Shown: in pieces, positions 26,810 to 37,600 of the stretch
Numbering within the stretch: the first letter of the stretch is position 1
Layout of the letters: every line of letters starts with the position of its first letter
Source of the DNA: Mesostigma viride
Taxonomy: Eukaryota > Streptophyta > Mesostigmatophyceae > Mesostigmatales > Mesostigmataceae
Assembly (NCBI GenBank): GCA_009746045.1
Contig: RPFO01001662.1
Coordinates: 1-39,958, forward strand
DNA: 39,958 bases
Direction: 5' to 3'
Translations under genes and position numbers: made by a program
Notes under the pieces: generated by a model
Told to the model about the DNA's origin: nothing
The model's database searches: none
What the model saw: only the letters and a program-made list of their open reading frames with translations

Positions 26810-28785
26810 TCACCGTCTGTTCCGGTTGAACACCGGGTCGTACACCAGCTGACCCAGCGGGGTGTTCAGAAGACGGTACGCGGTGTCCGCCTTCTTGCGG
26901 CCGTATCTCGCGCCCCGCAAGGCCGTCTTTCCCAACGCTTTCCCGTCTCTCACGAACACCTGGCTGTTGGCCACCAGATTGCGTCCCGCGGCGATCGCCG
27001 CGCGTTTCCCGAGACGCCCGGCCGCCTTGGCGGTCGCGAGCGCCGCGCGGCCCGCCGCCCGCGCCGCGATGTCCGCGCCTCGCACCACCGCGCGCGTGAT
27101 CTCCTCCCTCCGCGTGGGCATACACGCGATCGGGGCGCGGCCGCCGGCGCGCATCCACTCCTTCCGATTGTGCACGCCGTTCATCAGGCGGCAGTCGATC
27201 GCCGTGCTCCGGAGTTTCTCCAGCATCCGGGACACCGCCTCGTCCCCGTCCCGCTTCTCGGCCTCCTGCATCACGATCTCGTCCACTCCGTCCTTCGTCA
27301 GGTATCGGTGGACGGTCACGTCCCACTCCTTCTTGTCCACCTGGAGGTGCGAGCAGTGGCGGACGGCGCGAGCGATCGTCTGGCGTTCCGCGTTGACGGA
27401 CAGCAGAGGCTCCATGATGTGGATGTGGCGCACGCTCTTCAGGTCCAGTCCCTCGTTGAACCGTTTCCGCGCCAGGATCACGTGCAGGATCCGGCCGTCC
27501 GAGTTCTCAGGAGCGTTGTACACCTGTCGGATCCTGCGCAGGCCCGTGTCCGTCGTCGGGTTCGTGTCCGACCCCAGGAGCACGTACCGTTTCTTGCTGC
27601 TCGTCGGCAGCTCGCCCGACATGGACAAGGGAGAGTAGCCCAGGGCCTCGAGCACGCGCGCCATGTCGCGGATCCCGCCCGCGTTGAAAGACGAGTACAG
27701 GTAGTGCTTCTCGTTCGGGTGTTTCGTGATCGTGTCCGCGATCTCCTTCATCTTCGGCGACAGCCGCGGCAAGGCCTGCAGCAACTTCGCCCCCGACAGG
27801 TGCGACAAACGGAGTCCGTTCGTCGCCCTCCGCGCCTCGTACAGGAACCGCTCGTTGTCACTGCTCACCTCCTTGGCCGTTTCAGGCGGGCGCGCAACGC
27901 CGCGCGCTGTTCCGCGCTCATCGACGTCGGGTGGAGGGCGTCCGGGTTCAACCTCGGGTACACAGACGTGTCCCCCGCGTAATCCACGTACGAACACAGG
28001 CCCGCGTACGCGGACAAGGGGGAGTCGGGGCCCACCGGCGAACCCTTGATCATGGACAGCAGCCACGAGATCTCTCGCTCCGTGTCCCCCGGCGTCCCGC
28101 TCAGGATGACCATGTACAGTCCCTGCGTCCGTTTCGACGGCTTGTCCAGCAACTCGCGGAGTGCGTCGTGTTCGGCCGCTTGGCCGGGGAGGGGACGGAA
28201 CAGGTTCTGCACCTCGTCCATGATCAGCACCGCGTCGCGCAAAAGGTCCGGGTCCGCGTGGCGGTTCGGGCGATGCGCGCCCGTCTCGTGCGCCAATTGG
28301 GGGAAACTCATGATCCGACCTCCGCCCACGCGCGATCGGATGGCCCTCGTCGCCTCCGCGGGCGTCATCCCCTCGAAACGGGGAAACAGGGCCGCGCACT
28401 TGCCGTACTCCTCGATCGAGTTGTTGCTCGCGTTCTCGCGGCTCGTGGCCAGGTAGATGGGCCGATCCGTGTCCCAGAACGCGTCGATCGCACCCAAGGC
28501 CGTGCACGTCTTGCCGGACCCCGTCGAGTGCCACGCCAGGAACCCGCGGTGTTTGCTCCCGTGTTCGGCCACGTACCGCAGGTACATGTTGACGACGGCC
28601 TGCTGCGGGGCCTGCTTGAAGTCCCCCGTCGTCTGGGAACACGAGTTCTTGCCCACCGCGCGGTGGGGAGGGGGCGGCTGGCCTCGCACGCGGCCCTCGA
28701 AGTAGTCCTTGACGAACACCTGCGTCGTCGACGGTCGTTCCGTTTCCGCGTTCGGCCAATTCCGTGGCAGCGGGTGTACGGGCAT
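26810..28785 (-). CDS. D6/D11-type superfamily II helicase with basic C-terminal tail (one frame break)
   Basis: ATG 28783-28785, preceded by GTATACTCTAAACG. Motif I is STGSGKT at residues 87-93, motif II is the DEVQ form of DExH at 190-193, motif III is LSGTPGD near 228. The frame shifts -1 near 27880 in an AAA run and continues with the second RecA-like domain: YSSFNAGGIRDMARVLEAL, ILARKRFNEGLDLKSVRHI, and motif VI as RQTIARAVRHCSH. This is the helicase family used by poxviruses (D6, D11) and most Nucleocytoviricota for early transcription initiation or termination. The last 110 residues are an unusual Ala/Arg-rich tail (RAAGRAALATAKAAGRLGK) ending VYDPVFNRNRR, perhaps for nucleic-acid or virion binding. 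Confidence 0.85.
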
Positions 28786-28841
28786 CGTTTAGAGTATACG
28801 CGGCATTTATTTCCGATGTCTAAGTAGAATTACATCGCGCG

Positions 28842-30767
28842 ATGACGTCGATCGACAAAGTCGAAAAGGACATCCAATCCGAAGACCCGAACAGGGTGTT
28901 GGAAGCCATCGCGCAGCACAAGGATCTCGTGAAGAGTTTGAGTCACACCGCCGCGATCCACATCCGCAACGCGATGATGAAGGCGGCCGTCCTCGCCGGC
29001 GTGGAAAAGAGTGAGAACAGGCGGTACGCGGACGGACACCAGGTCGTGTACGAGCGGCTGAGGGACGCCGCGAAGGAGTTCGGACGTGTCTGGAAAAAAG
29101 GGCAGGTGCCCACGTGGGTCTCGGACAAGTTCCGGGACATGAGTTCCAGTTTCCTGACCATGGACATCCAGCGCGCGCTGCGATACGAGGGGGATCTCGA
29201 CACGAAAGAGGCCAACGCGGCGATGGGATGGGACGGAACGCCCCCGCCGGTTCCTGAGATCGATCCGCTCTCGGGGAGGAAGACCGGACGCACGGTGCCC
29301 AAGTTCTGGGTATGGGGCGTCTTCGAAGGGGCCGGGGTCGAGCCGTTGTCCTTGCAGGGTCGTTTGAAGGCCATTCGATTGTACATGGAGACCATGTCCG
29401 CCTCCAACGCCTCCGCCGCCAAGAAACTGGCGTGGGCGAGGAACTACGACCTCCTCGGGCAATCGAAAGAGAGTTCCGTGACCGCTCCGGTCCCGGCGCA
29501 GGCGACGGCTCAGTTCGACACGCGGGACTATGCCGAGAGTTTCCGGTCGAGGGATCCGCAGAGGTTGATGCACGCCACGAAGCTCGAGATGGCGATGAAA
29601 GAGGTCGGCGTGGACGCGTTGACCTTGCACGAGGCCATCCCGAAAGACGAGAGGATCAAGTGCATGCGAGACGCCTTGATCAAGGCGGCCGCCGCCAGAG
29701 GCGAGGAGTTGGCGGTCAAAGGGGACCTCGACAAGGCCGGTCTGTTCGACGAGTTGTTGGCGCGGGCCGGCGCGCTTGGTTACGTCGGCGGCGAAGGCGT
29801 GCGTGCTTTGCGCGCGTACCGCGACATGGTCCGTGATTGGCTCACGCCCGGCGCGGCGTTGGCCGCGTTGCGGATGGAGAAGGAGACCATGTCCAGGAAA
29901 GGCGACGCCGAGATGACGGACGGTCCTGTCGACACCGTCGCGGTGCTGAACCCCGACACGGGGCGGCCTACGAGGGCCGTCAGGCCCGTGTCGTGGGCGT
30001 GGCACTGGATGGGCTTGTCGGGGATCCCCGGGCTCGCGATGAACAAGCGCGTCGAGAAAGTGGAGGCGGCGCGGGATCCGGAAGCGACGAAACTCGCGTG
30101 GTCGTTGCATTACCAGGTCCGCTCGACGGAGCCGTCCAGGGTCGACGTCGCTGCCGGTCCTCCCGCAGTCGCCCCCCCCCCCCGTGATGGAAGAGACGGC
30201 CCAGGTGGCCGAACAGGCGCAGGTCAAGGCGGAGGAGGCGATCGTGAATCAGCCGACGCCCGACAAGGTGTCCGTGAAGGATCTCGACGGCACGCTCGTC
30301 GACGTCCGATGCGGGGCCGCGGACGCGATGGCCAGCTCTCTCGTGGACATGTGGAAAACGGGGCAGTTCAAGGTCATCCCTCGCGACTCGTTTGCTTTCG
30401 CCAAATGCCACGCGGCCTCCGACGCGCTGCGATCCAAGTTCGAGGACCCCGCCAACGCGTTGACGGCGGACGTTCGCAAGAAGAAGATCGCGGACTACGT
30501 CCGGGTCTGCGAGCCACGGGGAGTCCCGCCGACCTGGAGATGGCGCGCCAGTTCCGCGACCGGTTCGCGGAGGTCGGACTCTTCGCCACTCCGGAGGAGT
30601 TGTGGCAGCTTTCCGCGCCGGCCGATCCGTCCGCGGCCGTACCCGAGGAGTCGGCGACGACCGAGAAGAAGGAAGACGGGTACCGTACCGAAAACATCGT
30701 CGCGGTCGCAGGGATCCTCGTGGTCGTCGTCGCGCTCGTCTCGGCGTTCCTGTTCTCCAGGAAGTAG
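28842..30767 (+). CDS. Large protein with internal duplication and C-terminal membrane anchor (two frame breaks)
   Basis: ATG 28842. Two roughly 200-residue halves look related: DPNRVLEAIAQHKDLVK / DPQRLMHATKLEMAMK, then AMMKAAVLAG / ALIKAAAARG, and later FWVWGVFEGAG.EPL / SWAWHWMGLSGIPGL before KLAW. A third, partial unit follows. The frame breaks in a run of twelve C at 30172-30183 (+1) and again near 30517-30521 (-1), returning to the first frame. The protein ends with a single transmembrane helix, NIVAVAGILVVVVALVSAFL, and FSRK. A tail-anchored virion protein is the best guess; no known family. Confidence 0.65.
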   Translation: MTSIDKVEKDIQSEDPNRVLEAIAQHKDLVKSLSHTAAIHIRNAMMKAAVLAGVEKSENRRYADGHQVVYERLRDAAKEFGRVWKKGQVPTWVSDKFRDMSSSFLTMDIQRALRYEGDLDTKEANAAMGWDGTPPPVPEIDPLSGRKTGRTVPKFWVWGVFEGAGVEPLSLQGRLKAIRLYMETMSASNASAAKKLAWARNYDLLGQSKESSVTAPVPAQATAQFDTRDYAESFRSRDPQRLMHATKLEMAMKEVGVDALTLHEAIPKDERIKCMRDALIKAAAARGEELAVKGDLDKAGLFDELLARAGALGYVGGEGVRALRAYRDMVRDWLTPGAALAALRMEKETMSRKGDAEMTDGPVDTVAVLNPDTGRPTRAVRPVSWAWHWMGLSGIPGLAMNKRVEKVEAARDPEATKLAWSLHYQVRSTEPSRVDVAAGPPAVAPPPRDGRDGPGGRTGAGQGGGGDRESADARQGVREGSRRHARRRPMRGRGRDGQLSRGHVENGAVQGHPSRLVCFRQMPRGLRRAAIQVRGPRQRVDGGRSQEEDRGLRPGLRATGSPADLEMARQFRDRFAEVGLFATPEELWQLSAPADPSAAVPEESATTEKKEDGYRTENIVAVAGILVVVVALVSAFLFSRK

Positions 30768-30804
30768 GATAAATATCTGCGCTATCGTTGATCGTGGCCC
30801 CTCG

Positions 30805-31245
30805 ATGGTGGTGCTGCTCCCGCCCGAGTCTAGCCGAGCCGATTTTTCTTCTGCGACAACTTCGAGGATCCAGATGAACAGTGCCGGAAACGTGACGCGT
30901 GGCGTGACCGAGGAGAACGTCCGCAACTCCGCTCGCGCCAGGATCGCCAAGCCGGCGGCGGGCGGATTCTTCTCGAGCCCTCTGTTCATCGCGATCGCCG
31001 CGGTCGCGGTCATCGCGATCGTCATCTGGAAACCGTGGAGCGCGCGTTCCGGCGACGGAGGCGGCGGCGGCGAGTGCGTCACCGGGATGGTGTGCGGGTC
31101 CGAGACCGCCCCTTCGTACGGCGGCGGCGGCGGGTCTTCTCACAGCACGCAGGCCTTCCGCATGGGACAGGCCTCCGGAGTGACGAGCGGGATGCTGTCG
31201 GGCGACTACGATTCGACCTTCTCCGCTCTCCTGAACGCGCCCTGA
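30805..31245 (+). CDS. Single-pass membrane protein with Gly-rich ectodomain
   Basis: First ATG is 30805; ATG 30874 (MNSAGNVTRG) is an alternative start. One transmembrane helix (LFIAIAAVAVIAIVIW) near the middle, then Gly-rich segments (SGDGGGGGECVTGMVC, SYGGGGGSS) with two Cys that could pair. Preceded by ATAAATATC. Likely a virion membrane protein. Confidence 0.6.
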   Translation: MVVLLPPESSRADFSSATTSRIQMNSAGNVTRGVTEENVRNSARARIAKPAAGGFFSSPLFIAIAAVAVIAIVIWKPWSARSGDGGGGGECVTGMVCGSETAPSYGGGGGSSHSTQAFRMGQASGVTSGMLSGDYDSTFSALLNAP

Positions 31246-31269
31246 TAAAATTGTGTCCTGTATCTATAA

Positions 31270-31874
31270 ATGCCCCCCAGCGCGTCTGCGTTAACGGATG
31301 CCCTCCGGGGCGCCGACGAACTGAAGACCGCCACCACGGCGGCCGACGCTGCCGCCGACGCGAAGAAGACGACCGAGATCGCCAAGGAAATCGAGAGGCT
31401 TCAGGCTCTCCAGAAGGCCGAGCAGGCCAGCGCGGCCGGCAAGTCGGCGGACGCCGTCAGCGAGGCCGCCTCGAAGAGTTTCAGGGAGAGAGCGACCGAC
31501 TTTGCGAGGCGGTACGGCGTGGAGGCCGTCGGAGGGGCTTTCGCCACCGTCGCCGGCATGTTGATCGTGAACTCTGTGTTCAACAAGAACGACGATAAGG
31601 AAGGAGGCGCGGGGGATGGGACGGGCGCGGGGACGAAGAGGAGGGCGGCGGGTCTATCGCGGACAAAATCAAGAGTGTCATAATTGTCCTGTTGGTCATT
31701 ACGGTCGTAATTGGAATCATTTATTATTCTTGGAAAAAACGTACGGATTCATCCGCAGGAACAAACGTAACCGTGCAAGCCAACTTCGAGCCTATGCCAT
31801 ACAACATGCCGTACTACGCTCCTCCCCCTACCGCTAGCAATATGCCGTTCAACAGGACGGCGATGACAGGGTGA
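31270..31874 (+). CDS. Ala-rich protein with two hydrophobic segments (one frame break)
   Basis: ATG 31270 inside CTATAAATG, giving an almost leaderless start. Residues 1-70 are a charged Ala-rich helix (EIAKEIERLQALQKAEQA), then AVGGAFATVAGMLIVNSVF. Between about 31600 and 31650, in a G-rich stretch, the frame shifts -1 and a second hydrophobic helix (VIIVLLVITVVIGIIYYSW) and a Pro/Tyr/Asn tail (MPYNMPYYAPPP) follow to TGA 31872-31874, which abuts the reductase stop. Two separate short proteins are the alternative. Probable virion membrane protein. Confidence 0.6.
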
Positions 31875-34528
31875 TCACTTCACGGGGCAAGCCCCGCCGA
31901 CACAATCCGAGGCAGCGCCCGGCTCCTCGTCCACATGCATGATGCCTTTGTAGTTCACGGGACGCAGCGACTCCTTGTACGCGTCGAAGCGGGCCTTGGT
32001 AACCACTTCCTGGGGCAGGTACGCGTATCCCAGATCGGCGGCGTTCTTGGTCGGGTCCGCCCGCAGCAAGAACGAGACGCCGACGTACTCGTCCCAGTGC
32101 GCGTTGAGCCAGTCCAGGATGGACTCGATCTCGGAGGGGTCGTACGAGATCGTGCAGCTGACGTTTTGCTCGACGTACGAGTTCATCAGGTCGCGGTACC
32201 GCTCGAGTTGCTCGACGGCCGTCTCCGTGTTCACCTCGACCTCCTCCTTCGTCCCGTCCTTGCGCGTCACCCACTTCTTCGTGAAGGGGACGGAGTCGTA
32301 CGACACCGGGAACGTGACGAGCACGGACTCCGGCTCGAAGGGCTTGTCCACGATCTTGTACCCCGCGTCCGCGAACCGGGCGACCAGCGGGTCGTGCTTC
32401 GAGTACGTGATGTTGTTGAAGATGTACCTCCCGAGCGGCTTGTGCACTCCCTCGGGCACCTCGCCCCACTGCCGCGTGGACATGATCTTCGACAGGGTCC
32501 CGCTGGGCTTGATGCACGTCACGTTCTTCGGCAGAGGGGTCTTCAACTCGTAGGCCATGGAGTACGCCGCGGACACCGCGATGTTCTTCATGCGGCGGTA
32601 GTCGTAGGTCTTCAAGTCGGGTCGGGACACGACGCCGGTCAACCCGACTCCGCATAAACGGAGGAAGAAGTTGTTCAGATGCCACGCTTCTTGCAGGATC
32701 TCGTCGCGAAGATCGACGAGTGTCTGGCGGTAGTTCATGCGCGCGGCAAGGACGAGCGCACGCTCCAGTCCGGCCTTGTCGCCCGCGCGGAACGCCGCCA
32801 GGTTGATCTCCGACAGATTGCAGAAGCTCTTGTTCCCCAACAGAATCTCGCAGCACGGATTCACGCCCTTCGTCCACGGCGCCCGTTTCAGAGCCGATTC
32901 GATATTCAGCATGCCGGGCTCGGACCCGCCCGATTCTTGCATGATCTGGAAGATCTCCTCGAGCTGCGCCCTCGTCGGCTTGGACGAGAAGACCAGACTG
33001 TTGTTCGACTGCTGGCGATGGGAATTCTCGATCCACCAATCCTTTTTCGCGTAGGCGAACTCTTTCCACTCCGCCGAGCCGTACTCGCATAGCGCGATCT
33101 CCGCCGAACGACGGCTGCTCAACATCGTTCCGAGGTGGTTCACGATATCCACGATGTCCATCTTCGACAAGAGCTGGTCCGCGCGTTTGGACATCAGCCG
33201 GGCGATCTTCTCGAAAGCCCGCGCGATCTGCGCGTCGCCAGAACTCTGCAAACCGCCAAAAATAATGTGCATAGTGGGTATGATAAGAATGAAAACCGCC
33301 ACGGCCACCAAGCGTGCCAAACGAACGCGACCCGCGCGCCGACCGCGCAAACATCGCGTGAGGGCGGACAACGAGGGCGGCACGGCCGAGGCCGGCGCGG
33401 CCAAGTCCGGCGCGGCCAAGTCCGGTGCGGCCAAACGCGGCCGTGCCCCCGCAATTCCGCAAGCCCATGCGAGGGTGGCGACCTTCACGGAAATGTTAGA
33501 CTTGTCCAACGAAGACATCGACAAGGCGTTCGAACGCGAACTACAGATCGAGAGAATGGCAAAAGACTTCACCAAGTCCGAGTTGAAAAAACGCGGCGTT
33601 CCTAAATCGGACATATCCAAAGAGGTGAATCAGGGGCAACGCAATGTGCGCAAATTGATGCTAGACACGACGCTGTTCACCGATCGCGGATTGGCCGACA
33701 GGCGGAAAGGGATGGTGGCTTTTGATGCAAGGGAAAGGGAGCGGAAGCGAAAGTTCGATCAGAACAGACTCGACGCCATTTACACCGCTAACATGAAAAG
33801 CATTTACGGGAGCAAGAAAAGGAAGAAACAGGATGACTTGTTCCTGGCCGAGTTGTTGAAAAATTAGACGGACCCACCTGCCAACAATATCCCGCCAGTC
33901 GCTCGCCGGCGGGTCTGATCTCTGTCAGGTCGATGATCAATGTCTTGGCGGGGAACTTTCCCGCCATCAGTTTGCCCGCCGCCTTGGCCCACGCGATCGC
34001 CGAGTCGCCCACGCTGACCGTCCACGTGCGCGTGTCCTCGTCGTAGGTCTCCTTGTTGATCTCGCGTCCGCCCTTGCACGTCCTCGTGGACCGGATGACC
34101 CGGATATCATCGATCGGGTTGGCAAAACCGTTCAGCGTGCCGACCACGGGATTGAACCCCACTCCGGTGCCTTGGAGGAGGAGCCACAGGACGTCCACGA
34201 TGTCGTACACCGTCTCCACCTGGGTGAAAGCGCAGTTGAACATGCACGATTCGCGGCGGCGAGAGAGCTGCGTCCCGCCCAGCCACAGCGTCCTCCCCGC
34301 GGGGGCGATGCGGCGGTTGAGGATGAGCCGACTCAACTCGTCGAGCTCCTTCTCCTCGTCGGCCGTCAGCGGGGCGTCCTTGGCTCGGATCCAGAGCCAG
34401 CGCTGGTGGTCGATCACCCGTGCGACGACCTGGTCCCAACTCTCGAGTCCTCCCGACCCGTCGTCGAGCGGACGGTGGTACGTCCGCAGCGCGATCGCGG
34501 TCGCGCGGTCCGACGGGTTGACCTCCAT
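31875..34528 (-). CDS. rtpR: Adenosylcobalamin-dependent ribonucleoside-triphosphate reductase (class II), one intron
   Basis: Exon 1 is 34528-33878 (217 codons), exon 2 is 33245-31875; spliced product 673 residues. It matches monomeric class II reductase (Lactobacillus leichmannii type, 739 residues): Cys99 in FNCAF corresponds to C119; Asn346-Pro-Cys348-Cys-Glu350 corresponds to N406/C408/E410 with Cys348 the thiyl-radical site; Cys359 in SFCNL matches C419 with the same spacing of 11; and the tail CVGGACPVK keeps the two shuttle cysteines C731/C736 and their spacing. All key residues are present, so it should reduce ribonucleoside triphosphates to dNTPs using vitamin B12 coenzyme. The exon junction falls in a loop (GYCWQ / SSGDAQ) matching the bacterial GFGGTASG. 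A minus-strand TATATC-type TATA element lies at 34571-34580. Confidence 0.9.
33246..33877 (-). other. GT-AG intron in the reductase gene, hosting an antisense gene
   Basis: 632 nt, phase 0. Donor CAG/GTGGGT at 33878/33877, acceptor GGTTTGCAG/AGTTC ending at 33246. Removal joins two reductase segments exactly where the bacterial homologue is continuous. The sense frame has stops, so it is not an intein. The acceptor resembles those of the introns at 4521 and 4759. Nearly the whole intron is the coding sequence of the opposite-strand gene at 33280-33867. Confidence 0.85.
33280..33867 (+). CDS. Basic protein encoded inside the reductase intron on the opposite strand
   Basis: 195 residues from ATG 33280; ATG 33265 and 33289 are also possible and all lie inside the intron. 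The stop TAG ends 10 nt before the intron edge. N-terminal 30 residues are Arg/Lys-rich (KRAKRTRPARRPRKHRV), then three GAAKS/GAAKR repeats, then a charged helical region (FTEMLDLSNEDIDKAFERE, FTKSELKKRG) and a basic end (MKSIYGSKKRKKQDD). No homing-endonuclease motif (LAGLIDADG, GIY-YIG, HNH) was seen. Codon structure looks genuine over the whole length. Nucleic-acid binding is likely from composition; function unknown. Confidence 0.75.
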   Translation: MIRMKTATATKRAKRTRPARRPRKHRVRADNEGGTAEAGAAKSGAAKSGAAKRGRAPAIPQAHARVATFTEMLDLSNEDIDKAFERELQIERMAKDFTKSELKKRGVPKSDISKEVNQGQRNVRKLMLDTTLFTDRGLADRRKGMVAFDARERERKRKFDQNRLDAIYTANMKSIYGSKKRKKQDDLFLAELLKN

Positions 34529-34570
34529 GGTTCTCGGACGAGAGACGCAGTCCTACCCCCGCGGGGGACA

Positions 34571-34580
34571 TTTTATATCA
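34571..34580 (-). promoter_or_regulatory. TATA box of the reductase gene
   Basis: TGATATAAAA on the minus strand, about 45 nt before ATG 34528. Confidence 0.55.
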
Positions 34581-34634
34581 ACTCCCTGACGCGATCCGTG
34601 TCGTCTCGACGACGATGCCGACGTCACCGAGTCG

Positions 34635-37600
34635 TCACGGCGTGACGGTGAAGTAATCGTACCGCCCCACGGACTTCCAGTTCGTCGACGCGCTGAACGA
34701 GGGCCATTGGGCGGACGTCACGACGCGGCATGGAAGGTTCTGCGGTTCGAACATGCTTCCATACCCGCGCGTCTTCGCGAACTCGTCGACGACCGACGAC
34801 ACGATGTTCGGCCACCCGACGTTCTGGAGGCCCATAAGCGCCGGAGTGGACGGAAACTGCCCGGACCGTACGGCGAAGTTCAAGTCGACGAGGTGCACGA
34901 CCTCGCGGGTTCCGAGGGCGCTCGCGGTGCGGCGGGGGACGTTCACGGAGTTGAAATAGAGTTTGTTTTTATTCGGATAATCGGAAAGCACAACACCCCG
35001 GATCCCGTCTTCCACCAACCCGGTGTACTGCAGCAATTCGGCGTTGTATGGCACGATCATGTACATCCCGCCGTCCATCCAGAAGTAGTCCTCGAGCTCG
35101 ACGTACAGACTTAGTTTCAACAGGTAGTTGGTGTTCGTCGCGTTGTTGGACACGGTCGTTACCCAGACGAAGTACACGTTCTGGAACAGCGTGGTGTCCC
35201 ACAGGACCCACTCGTCGGTCGGGGCCACGAACGGTTGGGTGCCCGGGGTCGCGGAGGTCGCGGCGAGCCGCGACACCGACGTCGTCGTCGACGTGTCGAC
35301 CTTGTTGGCGAGCGACAAGACCACGTCCAGCGACGTGTCCGTGAGCGTGCCGAGGACGTTGCCCGTCAGACTCGTGCCGCTCGCGTCGTCGCTCGCCGGC
35401 AGCGGTTTGCCCAGGAGCGTGGAGGTGGTTGCCGACCCCTGCGTCTTCACGAACTGCAATGTCTCGTCGTCGTCGATGCGAAACCCGTAGGTCACCTCGA
35501 GCGGCTGCGAGTCGTACTCGTTCGCGTACCGGAACATCTGCGTGTTGGCGATCTGATCCGCGGACATCGCGGGCGTCCCCCCCCCCGCGCCGAGCGTGTC
35601 CACGAAACGCCAGTTCTTGAAACTCGCGTTGATCACCGCTCCGGACGTCCACGCGCGGCGGTAGCCGAGGTAGACGCCGCGCTCGGCCGCGACGGCGCTC
35701 ATCTGCACGAGGGTGCTCGTCGCGACGGCCGCGTTGTCCATTGTGCGCCACCCGTTGGCCGTCATCGCGGGCGTCGCGCCGTTGATGTATAGGACGGGCG
35801 CCGTCGGCGTCAGGTGCACGCCGAGGACGAACTCGCTCGTGTCGACGACGGCCGCGGCCGTCTCCGTGTACGCGTTGCCCGTGAACATAAGGATGCGCCC
35901 GCCGCGCCATACCCACACGCTGACGTAGGACCCGGCCGCGGTCGGGTTTCCGACGGTCAAGAGCTCGACCATGTTTGCGTTGGAGTCTGTCACGTTCGTC
36001 GCGGTCCACGGAGCGGTCATGGGGGTGGTCACGACGCCGCCCGTCGCCGCCGCGAACGAGGACAGGGGGTACACGATGCCGCACACCAGGACATTCGTGC
36101 CGCCTCTTGGGAACACGCTCGTGGAATTGTATTGGGACAACACGCCGGATCCGAACGTGGTGGACCAAAACCCCGGGCGGGTGACGTGATCAGGGATTCC
36201 CGGAACTTCCGTTCCATTGGTGATCCGGACGTAATCCACGGTCGTGCTCTGGTTGTGAGGCGCCCTGTTGATGGTTCCGAGACGAATGATCCTCCATTCA
36301 TTCTTGATTGCGACATTGTGTACTCCAGGTCCTGGACCGACTGAAGAGGTGAGATGCGATTGAGTGACGTCTTGGTGGTTGAGCGGGATCTCGGAGTTGT
36401 CGTACCACACGCGAAACAAGTTCGTTAAAACGGTGGTAACGAGTCCGCCCGTATACGTGAGTCGCGCGAGGCGGAAGGTGTGATACTGCCCGTCGTTGGG
36501 CGCACCTGTGCCCGCTAAGGTGGTCAAAAGCGAATAGGGAAAGTAGATATATCGATCACCGTACCCGGTCCCTTGATTCGACTCTACGGAAATCGCCAAA
36601 GTGTTACTATCGGGGTGGTTGCATATCATACCAATACGCGCACCGGCACCGGTGCCGGTGTTATCTTGACCCATCATGAACACGTTAGCCTGAGTTGACG
36701 CGCCCGACGCGTTGAACTTCATCCGGACTTCGACGGTCCAATTGCCAAACCCGTCGTTATCGCTCGCGCCCCGGGTGTTGAGTCCGACGATGGTGGCGAG
36801 GATCGTGTTCGCTCCGGTCGCGCTCGGGACGGACAGGCCTCGCACGCTACCGTCGGTGACGAGGCTCGACGTCCCCTGCGCAAACGTCGTGCTGTACGAC
36901 TCACTACCGGTGTTCGCGTACGTTCCGTTGAATTCGTACGCCCACATGAAACCGCCCGGAGAAGGGTAGGTCGTCGTGAGCCCGTTACTGAAACGGACGT
37001 ATTCCACAGTACAAGTCTGAAACGTTGAATATCTTTGGGTGTGTCCAAGTCGAATGTAGTTGTACACACTTGTGATCGGTGGGTTGCAAAACCATGTCGA
37101 GCAGTTGTCCACAAAAGACCGATCGTGCTCGGCATAACGAGCGGGATCTCCATGTCGTCGTACCAAAAACGGAACAAGGCGGAAGGGTCGGTATACTTCG
37201 GCCCCGGCAGCCGGCGGATTTGCGAGCCAGACGGTATTTGTGGTAACTCCGTTGCCGGGTAAGTTGTTCGATTTAAACGTGTTTAGCGTGGAAGAAGGAA
37301 TGGAAAGTTGTTGATCGCCGTATTCATACAAGCCTCCATGCGATTCCGTACATATAAGGATACCCCCGCCGGAACTATACACCTGAATTCTGCGAGTGTT
37401 GCCGTCGAAACCCATCCACATGATGCTGAACGAGTTCGATCCCGTCGAAGCCACGCTCGCTTCCATCGTCCACTCGCCGTACCCGTCATCGTCTAGAGTG
37501 CCCTTGGTGTTCAATCCGACCGCCGTGCGTACGCCAAGTTGTTAGTACCGCTGCTGCCCGCCGGGAGAGTGATCACGCCGTTCGACACTGTGGCAGGTGC

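Noticed and set aside
26201-27982. 593-residue plus-strand frame antisense to the helicase and GNAT-like genes
   Set aside because: His/Arg/Val-rich shadow typical of GC-rich antisense sequence; the minus strand carries recognisable helicase motifs.
33280-33867. Homing endonuclease in the intron
   Set aside because: The open frame is on the opposite strand and shows none of the LAGLIDADG, GIY-YIG or HNH motifs.
33246-33877. Intein in the reductase
   Set aside because: The sense strand has stop codons inside the insert and no intein start or end residues; GT-AG borders fit an intron.
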